NCBI RefSeq assembly: GCF_002846335.1
Contig: NZ_PJMQ01000001.1
Span: forward strand, 2,604,001 to 2,668,000
Direction of reading: 5' to 3'
Length of the DNA stretch: 64,000 nt
DNA from: Janthinobacterium sp. 61
GTDB lineage: Bacteria; Pseudomonadota; Gammaproteobacteria; Burkholderiales; Burkholderiaceae_D
The position numbers and the translations under genes were made by a program. The notes under the pieces were generated by a model, which saw only the letters and a list, made by a program, of their open reading frames with translations, had not been told where the DNA came from and did not search any database. Below are positions 36,377 to 45,084 of the stretch, in pieces. Positions within the stretch are counted from its first letter, which is position 1. Every line of letters starts with the position of its first letter.

Positions 36377-36969
36377 TATTTCATCCCGTAATGTTCTTCG
36401 CGGATCACGCGCGGCACGTTTTCCCGCGGCTCGATCGTCACGGGCTGGTAAATCACGCGCTTCTGTTCCGGATCGTAGCGCATCTCGACATAGCCGGAGA
36501 CGGGGAAATCCTTGCGGAACGGATGGCCGATGAAACCGTAGTCGGTCAGCAGGCGGCGCAAGTCGTTGTGGCCTTCGAAGAGGATGCCCAGCAAGTCGAA
36601 CGCTTCGCGCTCATACCAGTTGACGGCACGCCAGATGTTCACCACGGAGGGCAGCAGCGGCATGTCGTCGTCCGGTGCGAATACGCGCACGCGCACGCGC
36701 CAGTTGTGCTTGACCGACAGCAAGTGCGAGACGGCCGCAAAACGCAGGCCATCCCAGCTACCGTCGCCATAGGTCGAGTAGTCGACGCCACACAGGTCGA
36801 GCAATTGCTCGAAATGCAGGGTCGGATCGTCGCGCAAGGTCTGCATCACGGCCAGGTAGTCCTCGGCCTTGACGACCAGGGTGACTTCGCCCAGCGCAAC
36901 CGTCGTGCTAACGCGATCACCCAAGGCAGTGCCGAGGGCGTTTTGCAATACTTCTAAATGTGTTGTCAT
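36376..36969 (-). CDS. nuoC: NADH-quinone oxidoreductase subunit C
   Basis: A 197-residue 30-kDa-type subunit of the peripheral arm. The signature is [39 protein letters not shown]. It carries no cofactor and holds NuoB, NuoD and NuoI together. It is expressed between nuoB and nuoD. Confidence 0.97.
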   Translation of the reverse strand: MTTHLEVLQNALGTALGDRVSTTVALGEVTLVVKAEDYLAVMQTLRDDPTLHFEQLLDLCGVDYSTYGDGSWDGLRFAAVSHLLSVKHNWRVRVRVFAPDDDMPLLPSVVNIWRAVNWYEREAFDLLGILFEGHNDLRRLLTDYGFIGHPFRKDFPVSGYVEMRYDPEQKRVIYQPVTIEPRENVPRVIREEHYGMK

Positions 36970-36986
36970 AATCTGAAGCGGCCCGG

Positions 36987-37463
36987 TTAGCGTGCGATCG
37001 TGCTGGTACGCTTGATCTTGTTCTGCAACTGCATGATGCCGTACAGCAAGGCTTCAGCGGTCGGAGGACAGCCAGGCACATACACGTCGACAGGCACGAT
37101 GCGGTCGCAGCCGCGCACCACAGAATAGGAGTAATGGTAGTACCCGCCGCCATTGGCGCAGGAACCCATCGAGATGACCCAGCGTGGCTCTGCCATCTGG
37201 TCGTAGACCTTGCGCAAGGCCGGCGCCATCTTGTTGCACAGGGTGCCGGCAACGATCATGACGTCGGACTGACGCGGCGACGGACGAAACACGACGCCGA
37301 AACGGTCCATATCGTAGCGGGCTGCGCCCACATGCATCATTTCGACCGCACAGCAGGCCAGACCGAACGTCATCGGGAACATAGACCCGGTGCGCGCCCA
37401 GTTGATCAGCTTGTCGGCCGAGGTGGTGATGAAACCTTCGCTTAATACGCCTTCAATAGCCAT
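36987..37463 (-). CDS. nuoB: NADH-quinone oxidoreductase subunit B
   Basis: A 158-residue subunit with the terminal 4Fe-4S cluster N2. The cysteines are the adjacent pair in [12 protein letters not shown] (Cys37, Cys38), one in [16 protein letters not shown] and one in [16 protein letters not shown]. It reduces quinone with NuoD. It lies 3 bases after nuoA. Confidence 0.97.
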   Translation of the reverse strand: MAIEGVLSEGFITTSADKLINWARTGSMFPMTFGLACCAVEMMHVGAARYDMDRFGVVFRPSPRQSDVMIVAGTLCNKMAPALRKVYDQMAEPRWVISMGSCANGGGYYHYSYSVVRGCDRIVPVDVYVPGCPPTAEALLYGIMQLQNKIKRTSTIAR

Positions 37464-37466
37464 GGC

Positions 37467-37826
37467 TTATTCCCAGTCAAGGGCACCTTTCTTCCAAATG
37501 TACCAAAATCCGACCACGAATTCAGCGATGAATACCATCATCGTGACGAAACCGGCCCAACCCAGGTCGCGCATTGCAACGCCCCACGGGAAAAAGAATG
37601 CCGTTTCCAGATCGAACAAAATAAACAGGATTGCGACCAGATAGTAGCGCACATCAAATTTCATGCGCGCGTCTTCGAATGCTTCAAAGCCACATTCGTA
37701 CGGGGAGAGTTTTGCTGCGTCAGGCTTGTTAGGACCTAACAGGCGCCCCAGGAGCTGGGGAGCGATACCGACACCAAGGCCGATAATAATAAACAGCAGG
37801 ACGGGGAAGTAATTTTCGAGGTTCAC
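37467..37826 (-). CDS. nuoA: NADH-quinone oxidoreductase subunit A
   Basis: A 119-residue, three-helix ND3-like subunit and first gene of the 14-gene operon. Conserved segments are [40 protein letters not shown] and the [13 protein letters not shown] loop. The start is a GTG at 37824-37826 (VNLENY), chosen because it gives the standard length; no ATG lies at the right place and no strong ribosome site is visible. The inverted repeat at 37865-37886 lies in its leader or promoter. Confidence 0.95.
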   Translation of the reverse strand: MNLENYFPVLLFIIIGLGVGIAPQLLGRLLGPNKPDAAKLSPYECGFEAFEDARMKFDVRYYLVAILFILFDLETAFFFPWGVAMRDLGWAGFVTMMVFIAEFVVGFWYIWKKGALDWE

Positions 37827-37864
37827 GATTGATAAGCTTATATTGAACGATCGGTTAAATGAGG

Positions 37865-37886
37865 ACGCTGCGATCATTTGCAGCGT
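37865..37886. promoter_or_regulatory. Inverted repeat upstream of nuoA
   Basis: Perfect 7-base arms ACGCTGC (37865) and GCAGCGT (37880) enclose 8 bases, 39 bases before the nuoA start codon. It could be an operator or a leader hairpin of the complex I operon. No clear -35/-10 pair was found in this gap. Confidence 0.4.
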
Positions 37887-37941
37887 ATCTAACGCACGAC
37901 CCCAATCAAAGCTAAGACCAGGATCGAACGACACATCCTCG

Positions 37942-37993
37942 TAAAAAAAGCCAGCAACTTTGTACGAGCCATGGCTCGTGCGCCGTTGCTGGC
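37942..37993 (-). terminator. Terminator after tRNA-Leu
   Basis: Outer stem GCCAGCAAC (37950) / GTTGCTGGC (37985) enclosing the perfect palindrome ACGAGCCATGGCTCGT (37964-37979). On the minus strand a run of seven T follows. It separates tRNA-Leu from the nuo operon. Confidence 0.82.
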
Positions 37994-38003
37994 TTCTGAT
38001 TTC

Positions 38004-38088
38004 TGGTGCCGACGACGAGACTCGAACTCGTACAGCTTTCGCCACTACCCCCTCAAGATAGCGTGTCTACCAATTTCACCACGTCGGC
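38004..38088 (-). tRNA. tRNA-Leu, anticodon GAG
   Basis: An 85-base cloverleaf on the minus strand with acceptor stem GCCGACG / CGTCGGC, a long class II variable arm and an encoded CCA end (38004-38006). Anticodon GAG is at 38052-38054 in loop TTGAGGG. It reads CUC and CUU leucine codons. The location between secG and nuoA is conserved in betaproteobacteria. Confidence 0.96.
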
Positions 38089-38100
38089 GGTAAGGCCCGT

Positions 38101-38129
38101 ATTCTACTCTGCTTTGCCGCTAAAGTTAA
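38101..38129 (-). promoter_or_regulatory. Promoter of tRNA-Leu
   Basis: On the minus strand, -35 TTAACT (38124-38129) and -10 TAGAAT (38101-38106) with a 17-base spacer, followed by a GC-rich discriminator as usual for stable RNA promoters. The -10 ends 12 bases before the mature tRNA 5' end. Confidence 0.7.
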
Positions 38130-38290
38130 TGCACAAATGCATCAAAACACAGATAAAAACGATAAATTTTTACATCTTCCAGCGCGTCACGATTTTTTCC
38201 TGCCGCGCTGCTAAAACATTGAGCAATAATCTGCCCGTAATGAGAACTACTCTCGATGAGGTATCGAGATGCTGCTCAGTGACGACACAA

Positions 38291-38695
38291 TTACTTCGGA
38301 ATCGCGCCTGCCGGAGTGCTGGCAACCGGTGCCGCAGCTGCCGGAGCGCTGGCGACCGGTGCTGCTGCAGGTACCGTCGTCGGGATCGCGCCCGCACCGG
38401 TGACTGGCACTGGCTTGACGACCTTATCCATCACGCCGCCGCCGACAGTGGTGGCGCGCTGATTGGCCATCAGCGACAGGGCCAGGGTGGCGCCAAAGAA
38501 GATCGCGGCGGCAACGCCCGTCGACTTCGACATGAAGTTCGACGAACCCGTCGCACCGAACAGGCTGCCCGAGGCGCCCGAACCGAAGGCGGCACCCATG
38601 TCGGCGCCCTTGCCGTGCTGCAGCAACACCAGCGCGATAATCGACAATGCCGAAATAACCTGTACTACCACTACCAGATTGAACATCATGTTCAT
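38291..38695 (-). CDS. secG: Preprotein translocase subunit SecG
   Basis: A 134-residue, two-helix membrane protein (helices about 5-24 and 56-76) with the SecG loop KGADMGAAFGSGASGSLFGATGS between them. It supports SecYEG-dependent export. An Ala/Pro-rich C-terminal tail of about 45 residues extends it beyond E. coli SecG (110). It lies between tpiA and the tRNA gene, as in related genomes. The 202 bases downstream (38089-38290) hold a short imperfect hairpin at 38252-38268 and the tRNA promoter, but no clear terminator. Confidence 0.95.
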   Translation of the reverse strand: MNMMFNLVVVVQVISALSIIALVLLQHGKGADMGAAFGSGASGSLFGATGSSNFMSKSTGVAAAIFFGATLALSLMANQRATTVGGGVMDKVVKPVPVTGAGAIPTTVPAAAPVASAPAAAAPVASTPAGAIPK

Positions 38696-38723
38696 TGCAA
38701 TTCCATTCTTAGTTTAAATTAAT

Positions 38724-39473
38724 TCAATCAGCGGCGTGAATAATCGCCAGGAAATCCACCGCCTTCAATGCTGCACCACCGATCAGACCGCCATCGATAT
38801 CCGGCATCGCCATCAATTCTTTTGCGTTCTCCGGCTTCATGCTGCCGCCGTACAGGATTTGCACGCCGGCCGCCGCTACCGCATTCTTTGCCGCCAGCTG
38901 GCCGCGCAACACCTGATGCACGTCCTGCGCCATTTGCGGCGTGGCTGTCTTGCCAGTGCCGATGGCCCAGACTGGCTCGTAGGCCAGCACCAGTTTCGCC
39001 ACGTCGTCGGCGGAAATCGCCGCCAGCACGGCGCCCAACTGCTGCGCCACGACCGCGTCGGTCTGGCCCGCTTCGCGCTGCGCCAGCGTTTCGCCGATGC
39101 AAACGATAGGCGTAATGCCCGCCGCCAGCGCAGCTACCGTCTTGGCCGCCACCAGCGCATCGCTCTCGCCATGGTAGGCGCGGCGCTCGGAATGCCCGAT
39201 CACCACATAGCTGCAGCCAAAATCCTGCAGCATCGCGACCGAGATTTCGCCCGTGTAGGCGCCGCTGGCGTGCGCGGACACATCCTGCGCGCCCCAACCA
39301 AGAGCCGTGCCTGCCAATTGCGTCTGGCACTGCGCCAGATACGGCGCGGGCACACAGACGGCGCTGGCGGCGCCAGAGGCAGCCAGGCCAGCAACTATTT
39401 CAGACAATAACACCGCGTTCGAGGTGCGACTGCCGTTCATTTTCCAATTTCCGACGACGAGTTTGCGACGCAT
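38724..39473 (-). CDS. tpiA: Triosephosphate isomerase
   Basis: A 249-residue TIM-barrel enzyme that interconverts dihydroxyacetone phosphate and glyceraldehyde 3-phosphate. The active site has Asn9 and Lys11 (GNWKMNG), His94 (VIGHSERR) and Glu166 ([11 protein letters not shown]). The length is standard. It lies 28 bases upstream of secG on the same strand. Confidence 0.97.
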   Translation of the reverse strand: MRRKLVVGNWKMNGSRTSNAVLLSEIVAGLAASGAASAVCVPAPYLAQCQTQLAGTALGWGAQDVSAHASGAYTGEISVAMLQDFGCSYVVIGHSERRAYHGESDALVAAKTVAALAAGITPIVCIGETLAQREAGQTDAVVAQQLGAVLAAISADDVAKLVLAYEPVWAIGTGKTATPQMAQDVHQVLRGQLAAKNAVAAAGVQILYGGSMKPENAKELMAMPDIDGGLIGGAALKAVDFLAIIHAAD

Positions 39474-39545
39474 AGTAGCCTAAATTCTAATAACCCGTCA
39501 TTCTAACTCCGGCGCCGATGCCGGTCAAACAGGCAGTGCCCCGTT

Positions 39546-40526
39546 TCAGGCAACTTGCAACATGATCTTGCCTACATGCGTGCTCGCTTCCATCAAGGCA
39601 TGCGCCTCGTTGGCTTTTTCCAATGGGAAGGTTTGATAGATCACAGGCTTGATCTTGCCCGCCTCGATCAGGGGCCAGACGGTCGAGCGCAGGTGGTTCG
39701 CGATGGCCGCCTTGAAGGCGACAGGACGGGGGCGCAGGGTCGAGCCGCTGACGCTCAGGCGGCGGCGCAGCACCTGCCCCAGGTCCAGGGTGGCCTTGCT
39801 GCCGCCCTGCACGGCGATCAAGCCGATGCGGCCATCGTCGGCCAGGCAATCGATCTCGCGCGGCAGGTAGTCGCCACCCACCATGTCGAGGATGACATCC
39901 ACACCGCGGCCTGCCGTCAACTCCTTGACGACGGCAACGAAATCTTCCGTGCGGTAATTGATGCCCCGTTCGGCGCCCAGCGCCTCGCAGGCGCGCGCTT
40001 TTTCATCGCTGCCCGCCGTGGCGAACACGCGGTGACCGAGCGCGGCCGCCAATTGAATGGCCGCCACGCCAATGCCGGACGTGCCGCCCTGCACCAGCAA
40101 GGTTTCGCCGTCGGCCAGCGCGCAGCGATCGAACACATTGCTCCAGACGGTGAAGAAGTTTTCCGGCAGGGACGCGCCTTCCAGCGCCGTCAAGCCTTTG
40201 GGCAAAGGCAGGCATTGGCCGCTTGGGGCTGCGCAGTATTCGGCATAGCCGCCGCCCTGCACCAAGGCGCAGACCAGGTCGCCCTTCTTGAATACAGTGT
40301 CAGTAAAATCGCCATCGACGACTTCGCCAGCCACTTCCAGGCCGGGCAAGTCAGACGCGCCGGCGGGCGGCGCATACTTGCCCAGGCGCTGCAACACGTC
40401 GGGACGGTTGATGCCGGCCGCGTGCACCTTAATCAGCAGTTCGCCCGCCTTATAGTGCGGCATGGGACGTTCGGCGATCTGCAAAACGTCGGCGGGACCT
40501 GGCTGGCTGATGGCAACTGCACGCAT
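39546..40526 (-). CDS. NAD(P)H quinone oxidoreductase, zinc-independent MDR family (PIG3-like)
   Basis: A 326-residue medium-chain dehydrogenase/reductase. The N-terminal substrate domain has VHAAGINRPDVLQRLGKYAPP and the Rossmann motif LVQGGTSGIGVAAIQLA. It matches quinone oxidoreductases of the PIG3/QorA group, which reduce quinones with NADPH. No structural zinc cysteines are seen. Location next to tpiA is conserved in betaproteobacteria. Confidence 0.92.
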   Translation of the reverse strand: MRAVAISQPGPADVLQIAERPMPHYKAGELLIKVHAAGINRPDVLQRLGKYAPPAGASDLPGLEVAGEVVDGDFTDTVFKKGDLVCALVQGGGYAEYCAAPSGQCLPLPKGLTALEGASLPENFFTVWSNVFDRCALADGETLLVQGGTSGIGVAAIQLAAALGHRVFATAGSDEKARACEALGAERGINYRTEDFVAVVKELTAGRGVDVILDMVGGDYLPREIDCLADDGRIGLIAVQGGSKATLDLGQVLRRRLSVSGSTLRPRPVAFKAAIANHLRSTVWPLIEAGKIKPVIYQTFPLEKANEAHALMEASTHVGKIMLQVA

Positions 40527-40597
40527 GGCGGGACTCTTTCAAGGGAAAATGGCGATTGTACGCCAAGCCGCCAGCCCTTGCAGACGACCACTCCCCC

Positions 40598-41206
40598 TCA
40601 ACCGGCGCCCGTCTTCGACTGGCGCGGCAAGGGCCTGCCCGGCTTCCATTTCGCCGACAGGGCCTGCCCCTCCTCGACTTGCTCATGCGTCATCTTGCGC
40701 ACCACGGCGGCGCGCTGGTCGGCCGCATTTGCGTTGCCATTCGCGGCCGCCAGGTTCCACAGCATGTAGGCGATGACGTTGTCCTGCTGCACGCCGCCCA
40801 TGTGGTAGCGATACATCAGGCCCAGCACCTGCTGCGCCTCCGCATGATTCTGCTCGGCAGCCTTGCGGAACCAGCCCACTGCCTGCTTGTGATCCTGCAG
40901 CACGGCATTGCCCGTGTAATACATGGCGCCCACCACATACTGGGCGTCAGCCTTGCCCTGCTCGGCCGCCTTGCGGTGCCAGAACATGGCTTGCTTGTAA
41001 TCCTGCGGCAAGCCCCGTCCCATGTAATACATCAAGCCCAGCAAATGCTGGGCATCGGCGTTGCCCGTCTTTGCAAGGGGCAATATTTCCTTGTAGGCTA
41101 GCGCGTAATTCTTGTTGTTGTAAGCACTGGCGCCTTCGGCGAAACCAGCCCGCGCGGGTAGCTGTATCGTCAACAGCATGAGTAATGTAATGATCAGTTT
41201 TTTCAT
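40598..41206 (-). CDS. Secreted Sel1-repeat protein
   Basis: A 202-residue protein with a signal peptide (MKKLIITLLMLLTIQLPARA) and three or more Sel1/TPR-like repeats (AKTGNADAQHLLGLMYYMGRG, GKADAQYVVGAMYYTGNA and NHAEAQQVLGLMYRYHMGG) at about 45-160. Sel1 repeats form helical scaffolds for protein interaction in the periplasm. The partner is unknown. It is the first gene of an accessory block between the quinone oxidoreductase and pnp. Confidence 0.85.
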   Translation of the reverse strand: MKKLIITLLMLLTIQLPARAGFAEGASAYNNKNYALAYKEILPLAKTGNADAQHLLGLMYYMGRGLPQDYKQAMFWHRKAAEQGKADAQYVVGAMYYTGNAVLQDHKQAVGWFRKAAEQNHAEAQQVLGLMYRYHMGGVQQDNVIAYMLWNLAAANGNANAADQRAAVVRKMTHEQVEEGQALSAKWKPGRPLPRQSKTGAG

Positions 41207-41270
41207 CGGAATGGGATGTGGTCTGACTACTTATTCTTGTCCTGCCAATAAGATCTGCGGCAGGATGCTT

Positions 41271-42032
41271 TTACTTCCAGCTAACTTTGCCCAGGCCCTC
41301 GACGCTGACATCGCGGTTGGCCGGCTTGCCGTACACCACCACCGACCCGAGTCCGCTCAGGTTCAGCTTGGCATTCGTATGGGCATTCACTGTGGCATTG
41401 CCGAGGCCGCTCAATTCCAGGTTGACGGCGTCCGCCTCGAATTGCTGCGCATTCAGGCTGCCCAGGCCGCCCAGGCTGGCTTTCAGGATGCGTCCGCGTC
41501 CGCCAAGTACCACGGAACCGGCACCCTGCAAGTCCAGCTCCGCTTTGTCGTTATTGCCGATCCAGAGCTGCATGCTGCCCACGCCGCCCAGGCTGGCATT
41601 GAGCTTGCGGTAGTCGCCCACCAGCTTGATGCTGCCCGCCCCTTCCAGCGACAGGGTCAGCTCCTCGCCCTTGAAACCGGTGATGTCGGTGCTGCCAAAG
41701 CCTTCCGAGCTCAGTTCGCGCAAGTTCGGCAAGACGAGGTCGGCGCGTATCGACGAGGGACCGATCTTGAAGCCGCGCACTTCCGTCTCGATGTGCAGGG
41801 TATCGCCGCTTTGCGCCGTGCTGACATCGGCGATGTAGCGCTTGTCGGCCGTGATGCTCAGCGAAGGCACGTTGCCCTGGCGAATGCGCACTTCCATCAC
41901 GCCATCGAGCTTGACGCGTACCACGCGGGCGTCGATGTTGCGCATTTCCAGCAAGCGGGTCTCGGCGGCCGCGCCGCGCACCAGGCCCAGTGCCGCCAGG
42001 AACAGCAGCGCCAGTTGGAGTGTCTTTTTCAT
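41271..42032 (-). CDS. Secreted GIN-domain (DUF2807) protein
   Basis: A 253-residue exported protein with a signal peptide (residues 1-22) and a right-handed beta-helix-like domain of the GIN/DUF2807 type. The repeating glycine pattern EGFGSTDI, EGAGSIKL, GGVGSMQL, QGAGSVVL and GGLGSLNA is characteristic. The function in the family is unknown; adhesin-head similarity has been proposed. The start at 42032 (MKKTLQ) has GAGG nine bases before it; the ATG 9 bases earlier abuts that site and is less likely. Confidence 0.85.
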   Translation of the reverse strand: MKKTLQLALLFLAALGLVRGAAAETRLLEMRNIDARVVRVKLDGVMEVRIRQGNVPSLSITADKRYIADVSTAQSGDTLHIETEVRGFKIGPSSIRADLVLPNLRELSSEGFGSTDITGFKGEELTLSLEGAGSIKLVGDYRKLNASLGGVGSMQLWIGNNDKAELDLQGAGSVVLGGRGRILKASLGGLGSLNAQQFEADAVNLELSGLGNATVNAHTNAKLNLSGLGSVVVYGKPANRDVSVEGLGKVSWK

Positions 42033-42140
42033 GTAATGCATCCTCGGTATCTTGTTTTTATCTGTCTGGCCGCCCGCCGGGGGCGCCCGCATTGCTCGCG
42101 CAGCACCACTGTAGCAGCGCGGAAAATTGCTGACAATCAA

Positions 42141-42350
42141 TTATGCAAAACGGGATTTTTCCGCGGCACTGAGGCGCTTGGCCTTGATCACCACCACTTG
42201 CATGGCAGCCTTGTTCGCTGGCGCGGCCAGGGTGGCCGTGGAACTGGCCACTTGCAGGGCCGGGGCGGCCGGGGCAATGGCGTAGCAGCTGGCGCTGACC
42301 AGGATGGCGGCGGCAACGGCAATGACTTCCATGTTTTTAGCGACGTTCAT
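42141..42350 (-). CDS. Small hypothetical exported protein
   Basis: Encodes 69 residues: a hydrophobic N-terminal segment (EVIAVAAAILVSASCYA) that is a signal peptide or anchor, then an Ala-rich stretch and a basic end (VVVIKAKRLSAAEKSRFA). A GAGGAG ribosome site lies 8 bases before the ATG. No family is recognised. It lies upstream of the GIN-domain gene on the same strand, 108 bases apart. Confidence 0.6.
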   Translation of the reverse strand: MNVAKNMEVIAVAAAILVSASCYAIAPAAPALQVASSTATLAAPANKAAMQVVVIKAKRLSAAEKSRFA

Positions 42351-42525
42351 GTTGTTCTCCTCGGGTGTCTGGCAGTGGGCTTGCGGTATGGTGTCACTAT
42401 AGCCATACCGCCCCCGGCCGACGCGCCGATTGCGACGAACTGCGCTTTTGGCAGGCTGACCTGACAAAAACGCGGATGAACGTGCCGAATAGGCGTCGCG
42501 AATCAACGTCGCGACTGCTGCGCGC

Positions 42526-44472
42526 TTAAAACTCTTCCCACTCGTCGGCGCCGGACTTCGCTGCCTTGACCGGCTTGCTTGGCGACAGCGCGCGGGCCGG
42601 CGCGCGCGGCGCTGGCGCCGCTGGCCTGGCCTTGAGGCGCGTCACGGGTGCGGACGCCGCGCTGGCACCTGCATCTCCGAGGCGGAACATGCCGACGGCC
42701 TGCGCCAGGTCCACCGCCTGCTCCTGCAAGCTTTCCGCGGCGGCCGCCGCCTGCTCGACAAGGGCCGCGTTCTGTTGCGTCATGGTATCCATGTGCGTAA
42801 CGGCCGTATTGATTTCGCCGATGCCGGCACTCTGTTCGCGGCTGGCCACCGTGATCTCGCTCATGATGGTCGTCAATTGCTGCACCGAGGCCACCACCTG
42901 ATCCATGGTCTGGCCCGCCTCATCGACGAGCCTGCCGCCGGCGCCCACCTTTTCCACCGAGTCGCCGATCAATTCCTTGATTTCCTTGGCTGCCTGGCTC
43001 GAGCGTTGCGCCAGGTTGCGCACTTCGGACGCCACCACGGCAAAGCCCCTGCCCTGCTCGCCTGCGCGGGCCGCCTCGACGGCCGCGTTCAGGGCCAGGA
43101 TATTCGTCTGGAAAGCGATGCCATCGATCACGCCGATGATGTCGACGATCTTGCGCGAGCTTTCCTGGATGCCTGCCATGGTGCCCACCACCTGCTGCAC
43201 GACGCGGCCACCCTTGGCCGCCACTTCCGAGGCGGACATGGCCAGCTCGTTGGCCGCATGCGCGTTTTCCGCATTCTGCTTGACGGTCGAGGTCAGCTCA
43301 TCCATCGAACTGGCCGTCTCTTCCAGCGCGCCCGCCTGCGCTTCCGTGCGCGAGGACAGGTCGGCATTACCGGCGGCAATGTCGGCTGACTCACTGCGCA
43401 CCAGGGTGCTGATGCTGCGGATCTGCACCAGCACGGTGGCGATTTTCTCGACGAACAAATTGAAGGCCTTGGCGATCTGCGCCAGCTCATCCGCACCTTC
43501 CGCGTCGAGGCGGCTGGTCAGGTCGCCGTCGCCCGTGGCGATCGCTTCCATCGCATCGCGCACCAGGCCCAGGCGGCGCAAGGCGCGCGCTACCAGCACG
43601 CTCAATGCCGCGGCGGCCAGGGCCAGCACCAGCAAGGCCGTCAGGGCCGAGGCGCGCAGCATGGAGCTCAGGGCTTGCGTGGCTTCCGCGCGATCGAGCA
43701 CGGTAGCCAGCAGCCAGTCGCTGCCCGGCACCTTACTCACATGCAAGATACCTTCGCGCTCGCCAAGGCGAATGGCGGCACCATCGCCGCTCTTTTCAAT
43801 ATTGCCCAGCGCCTGCGCGCTCAAGCCCGGATCGAGCTCGGCCAGCGGCTTCAGGGTCAGCTTGCCGTCCGGGTGGGCGATGATCTTGCCGCCGCCATCG
43901 ACGAGGAAGGCGTAGCTGGCCGCGGTTGGCTTGATCGAGGCGACATTTTGCACCACGGCATCCATCATCACGTCGGCCGCCATCACGCCCGTCACGCTGC
44001 CCTTGCCGCCCAGCGGCTCGGCAAACGTCACCACCAGCTTTCCCGTGCTGGCGCCGATATATGGCGCCGTGATGATGGGACCGCCCGACTCGGACGCCTG
44101 CTTGTACCAGGGCCGCGCCGTAGGATCGTAGTCGGCGGCGCGCTTGCGCTCCTGTGAAAAGACGGCATGCTTGTCGGCAAAGCCGATATACGCCATGTCA
44201 AACGTGCCAGCCTGCTCGGCCGCCTTCAGGGCCGGCAGCGGATCGGCCGCCGTGGCACCCTGCTTGAGCGAGCCCACGACGGCTTGCTTGGAGCGCAGCC
44301 ATTCGGCGATGGCTGCCGCATGGCTGTGCGACAACTGCAGCATCTGCGTATCGAGCGCGGCAAGGGTGCTTGAGCGCGTGGTATAGAAATTGGCGATGGC
44401 GACGGCCAGCATGGCCAGCACGACGGTGGAAACGGCGATGGCGATCAGCCGCGCCTTAAGGGAGGACAACAT
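42526..44472 (-). CDS. Methyl-accepting chemotaxis protein
   Basis: A 648-residue chemoreceptor with TM1 about 9-30, a periplasmic dCache-like sensor about 33-270, TM2 about 275-298, HAMP about 300-350 and a cytoplasmic signalling hairpin. The hairpin tip includes [20 protein letters not shown] and the segment after it [18 protein letters not shown]. The C-terminus ends EWEEF, a CheR/CheB-tethering pentapeptide, so it should be a high-abundance-type receptor that recruits the methylation enzymes. The ligand is unknown; dCache sensors commonly bind amino acids or other small organic molecules. No che genes are nearby. Confidence 0.95.
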   Translation of the reverse strand: MLSSLKARLIAIAVSTVVLAMLAVAIANFYTTRSSTLAALDTQMLQLSHSHAAAIAEWLRSKQAVVGSLKQGATAADPLPALKAAEQAGTFDMAYIGFADKHAVFSQERKRAADYDPTARPWYKQASESGGPIITAPYIGASTGKLVVTFAEPLGGKGSVTGVMAADVMMDAVVQNVASIKPTAASYAFLVDGGGKIIAHPDGKLTLKPLAELDPGLSAQALGNIEKSGDGAAIRLGEREGILHVSKVPGSDWLLATVLDRAEATQALSSMLRASALTALLVLALAAAALSVLVARALRRLGLVRDAMEAIATGDGDLTSRLDAEGADELAQIAKAFNLFVEKIATVLVQIRSISTLVRSESADIAAGNADLSSRTEAQAGALEETASSMDELTSTVKQNAENAHAANELAMSASEVAAKGGRVVQQVVGTMAGIQESSRKIVDIIGVIDGIAFQTNILALNAAVEAARAGEQGRGFAVVASEVRNLAQRSSQAAKEIKELIGDSVEKVGAGGRLVDEAGQTMDQVVASVQQLTTIMSEITVASREQSAGIGEINTAVTHMDTMTQQNAALVEQAAAAAESLQEQAVDLAQAVGMFRLGDAGASAASAPVTRLKARPAAPAPRAPARALSPSKPVKAAKSGADEWEEF

Positions 44473-44604
44473 GGTGCATCCAATAAAAAAGGGGAAATCG
44501 GGAGGGATGCGCCATGGTCGATGAATAAGATTTTGTCGTCAAGTAATACTGACTCTCAATTACCCATAAACAACAATTGATACCGTCTATTAACTCCATA
44601 TCAA

Positions 44605-44877
44605 CTACATCTCGCCGCGCAGCTTGCGCAAGGCGTGCGATTCGCCGCCCGTGGCTTCGATGCGGAAACGGGCAAACGCCTGCTCCAGCTCGGGGTAACG
44701 GCGCTGGCTGCCTTCGTTAAAGTAGCGCCCGCCCGGGATATCGCCCCATGGCAGGGGCGCATTCAAGGCGCCAGCAGCCACCTGCGCCTGCGCCGGCATG
44801 GATGTGGATGTGACGGCGATGGAGATGGGCAGCAGCACCGGCGTGGATGCGTTGTCCAGCCCGCATAGGGTGCGCAT
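44605..44877 (-). CDS. Hypothetical protein
   Basis: A 90-residue frame, ATG at 44877. The N-terminal part is weakly hydrophobic (STPVLLPISIAVTSTSMPAQAQ), which could be a signal peptide. The C-terminal half GGRYFNEGSQRRYPELEQAFARFRIEATGG has coding-like composition. No family is recognised. A hairpin lies just upstream (44884-44910). It could be spurious. Confidence 0.4.
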   Translation of the reverse strand: MRTLCGLDNASTPVLLPISIAVTSTSMPAQAQVAAGALNAPLPWGDIPGGRYFNEGSQRRYPELEQAFARFRIEATGGESHALRKLRGEM

Positions 44878-44883
44878 GCTGCA

Positions 44884-44910
44884 TTCCCCTGGAAGACGCG
44901 TTCAGGGGAA
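44884..44910. repeat. Inverted repeat upstream of the 90-residue frame
   Basis: Perfect 8-base arms TTCCCCTG (44884) and CAGGGGAA (44903) separated by 11 bases. Possible operator or leader hairpin; no T-run follows on either strand. Confidence 0.35.
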
Positions 44911-45014
44911 GACCCCTTCCCGAATCGACAAGGCGTGGCAGCGGACGATACGCACTGGATCAAGGCCGGCGCACACGTCGGCACTCACCTTCGATACAGC
45001 GCAAACGCGGCGCA

Positions 45015-45053
45015 TAAAAAAAACCGCCAGGGCTTGCGCACTGGCGGTTTTTG
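45015..45053. terminator. Terminator after pnp
   Basis: An 8-base perfect stem ACCGCCAG / CTGGCGGT with a 10-base loop, flanked by A- and T-runs, 32 bases beyond the pnp stop. It can work in both directions. Confidence 0.85.
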
Positions 45054-45084
45054 AGCATGCGGCCGAGGCCGCACTCAGGCTAAC

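Noticed and set aside
38252..38268. CTCGAT/ATCGAG hairpin as secG terminator
   Set aside because: A 6-base stem with no T-run; too weak to support as a terminator.
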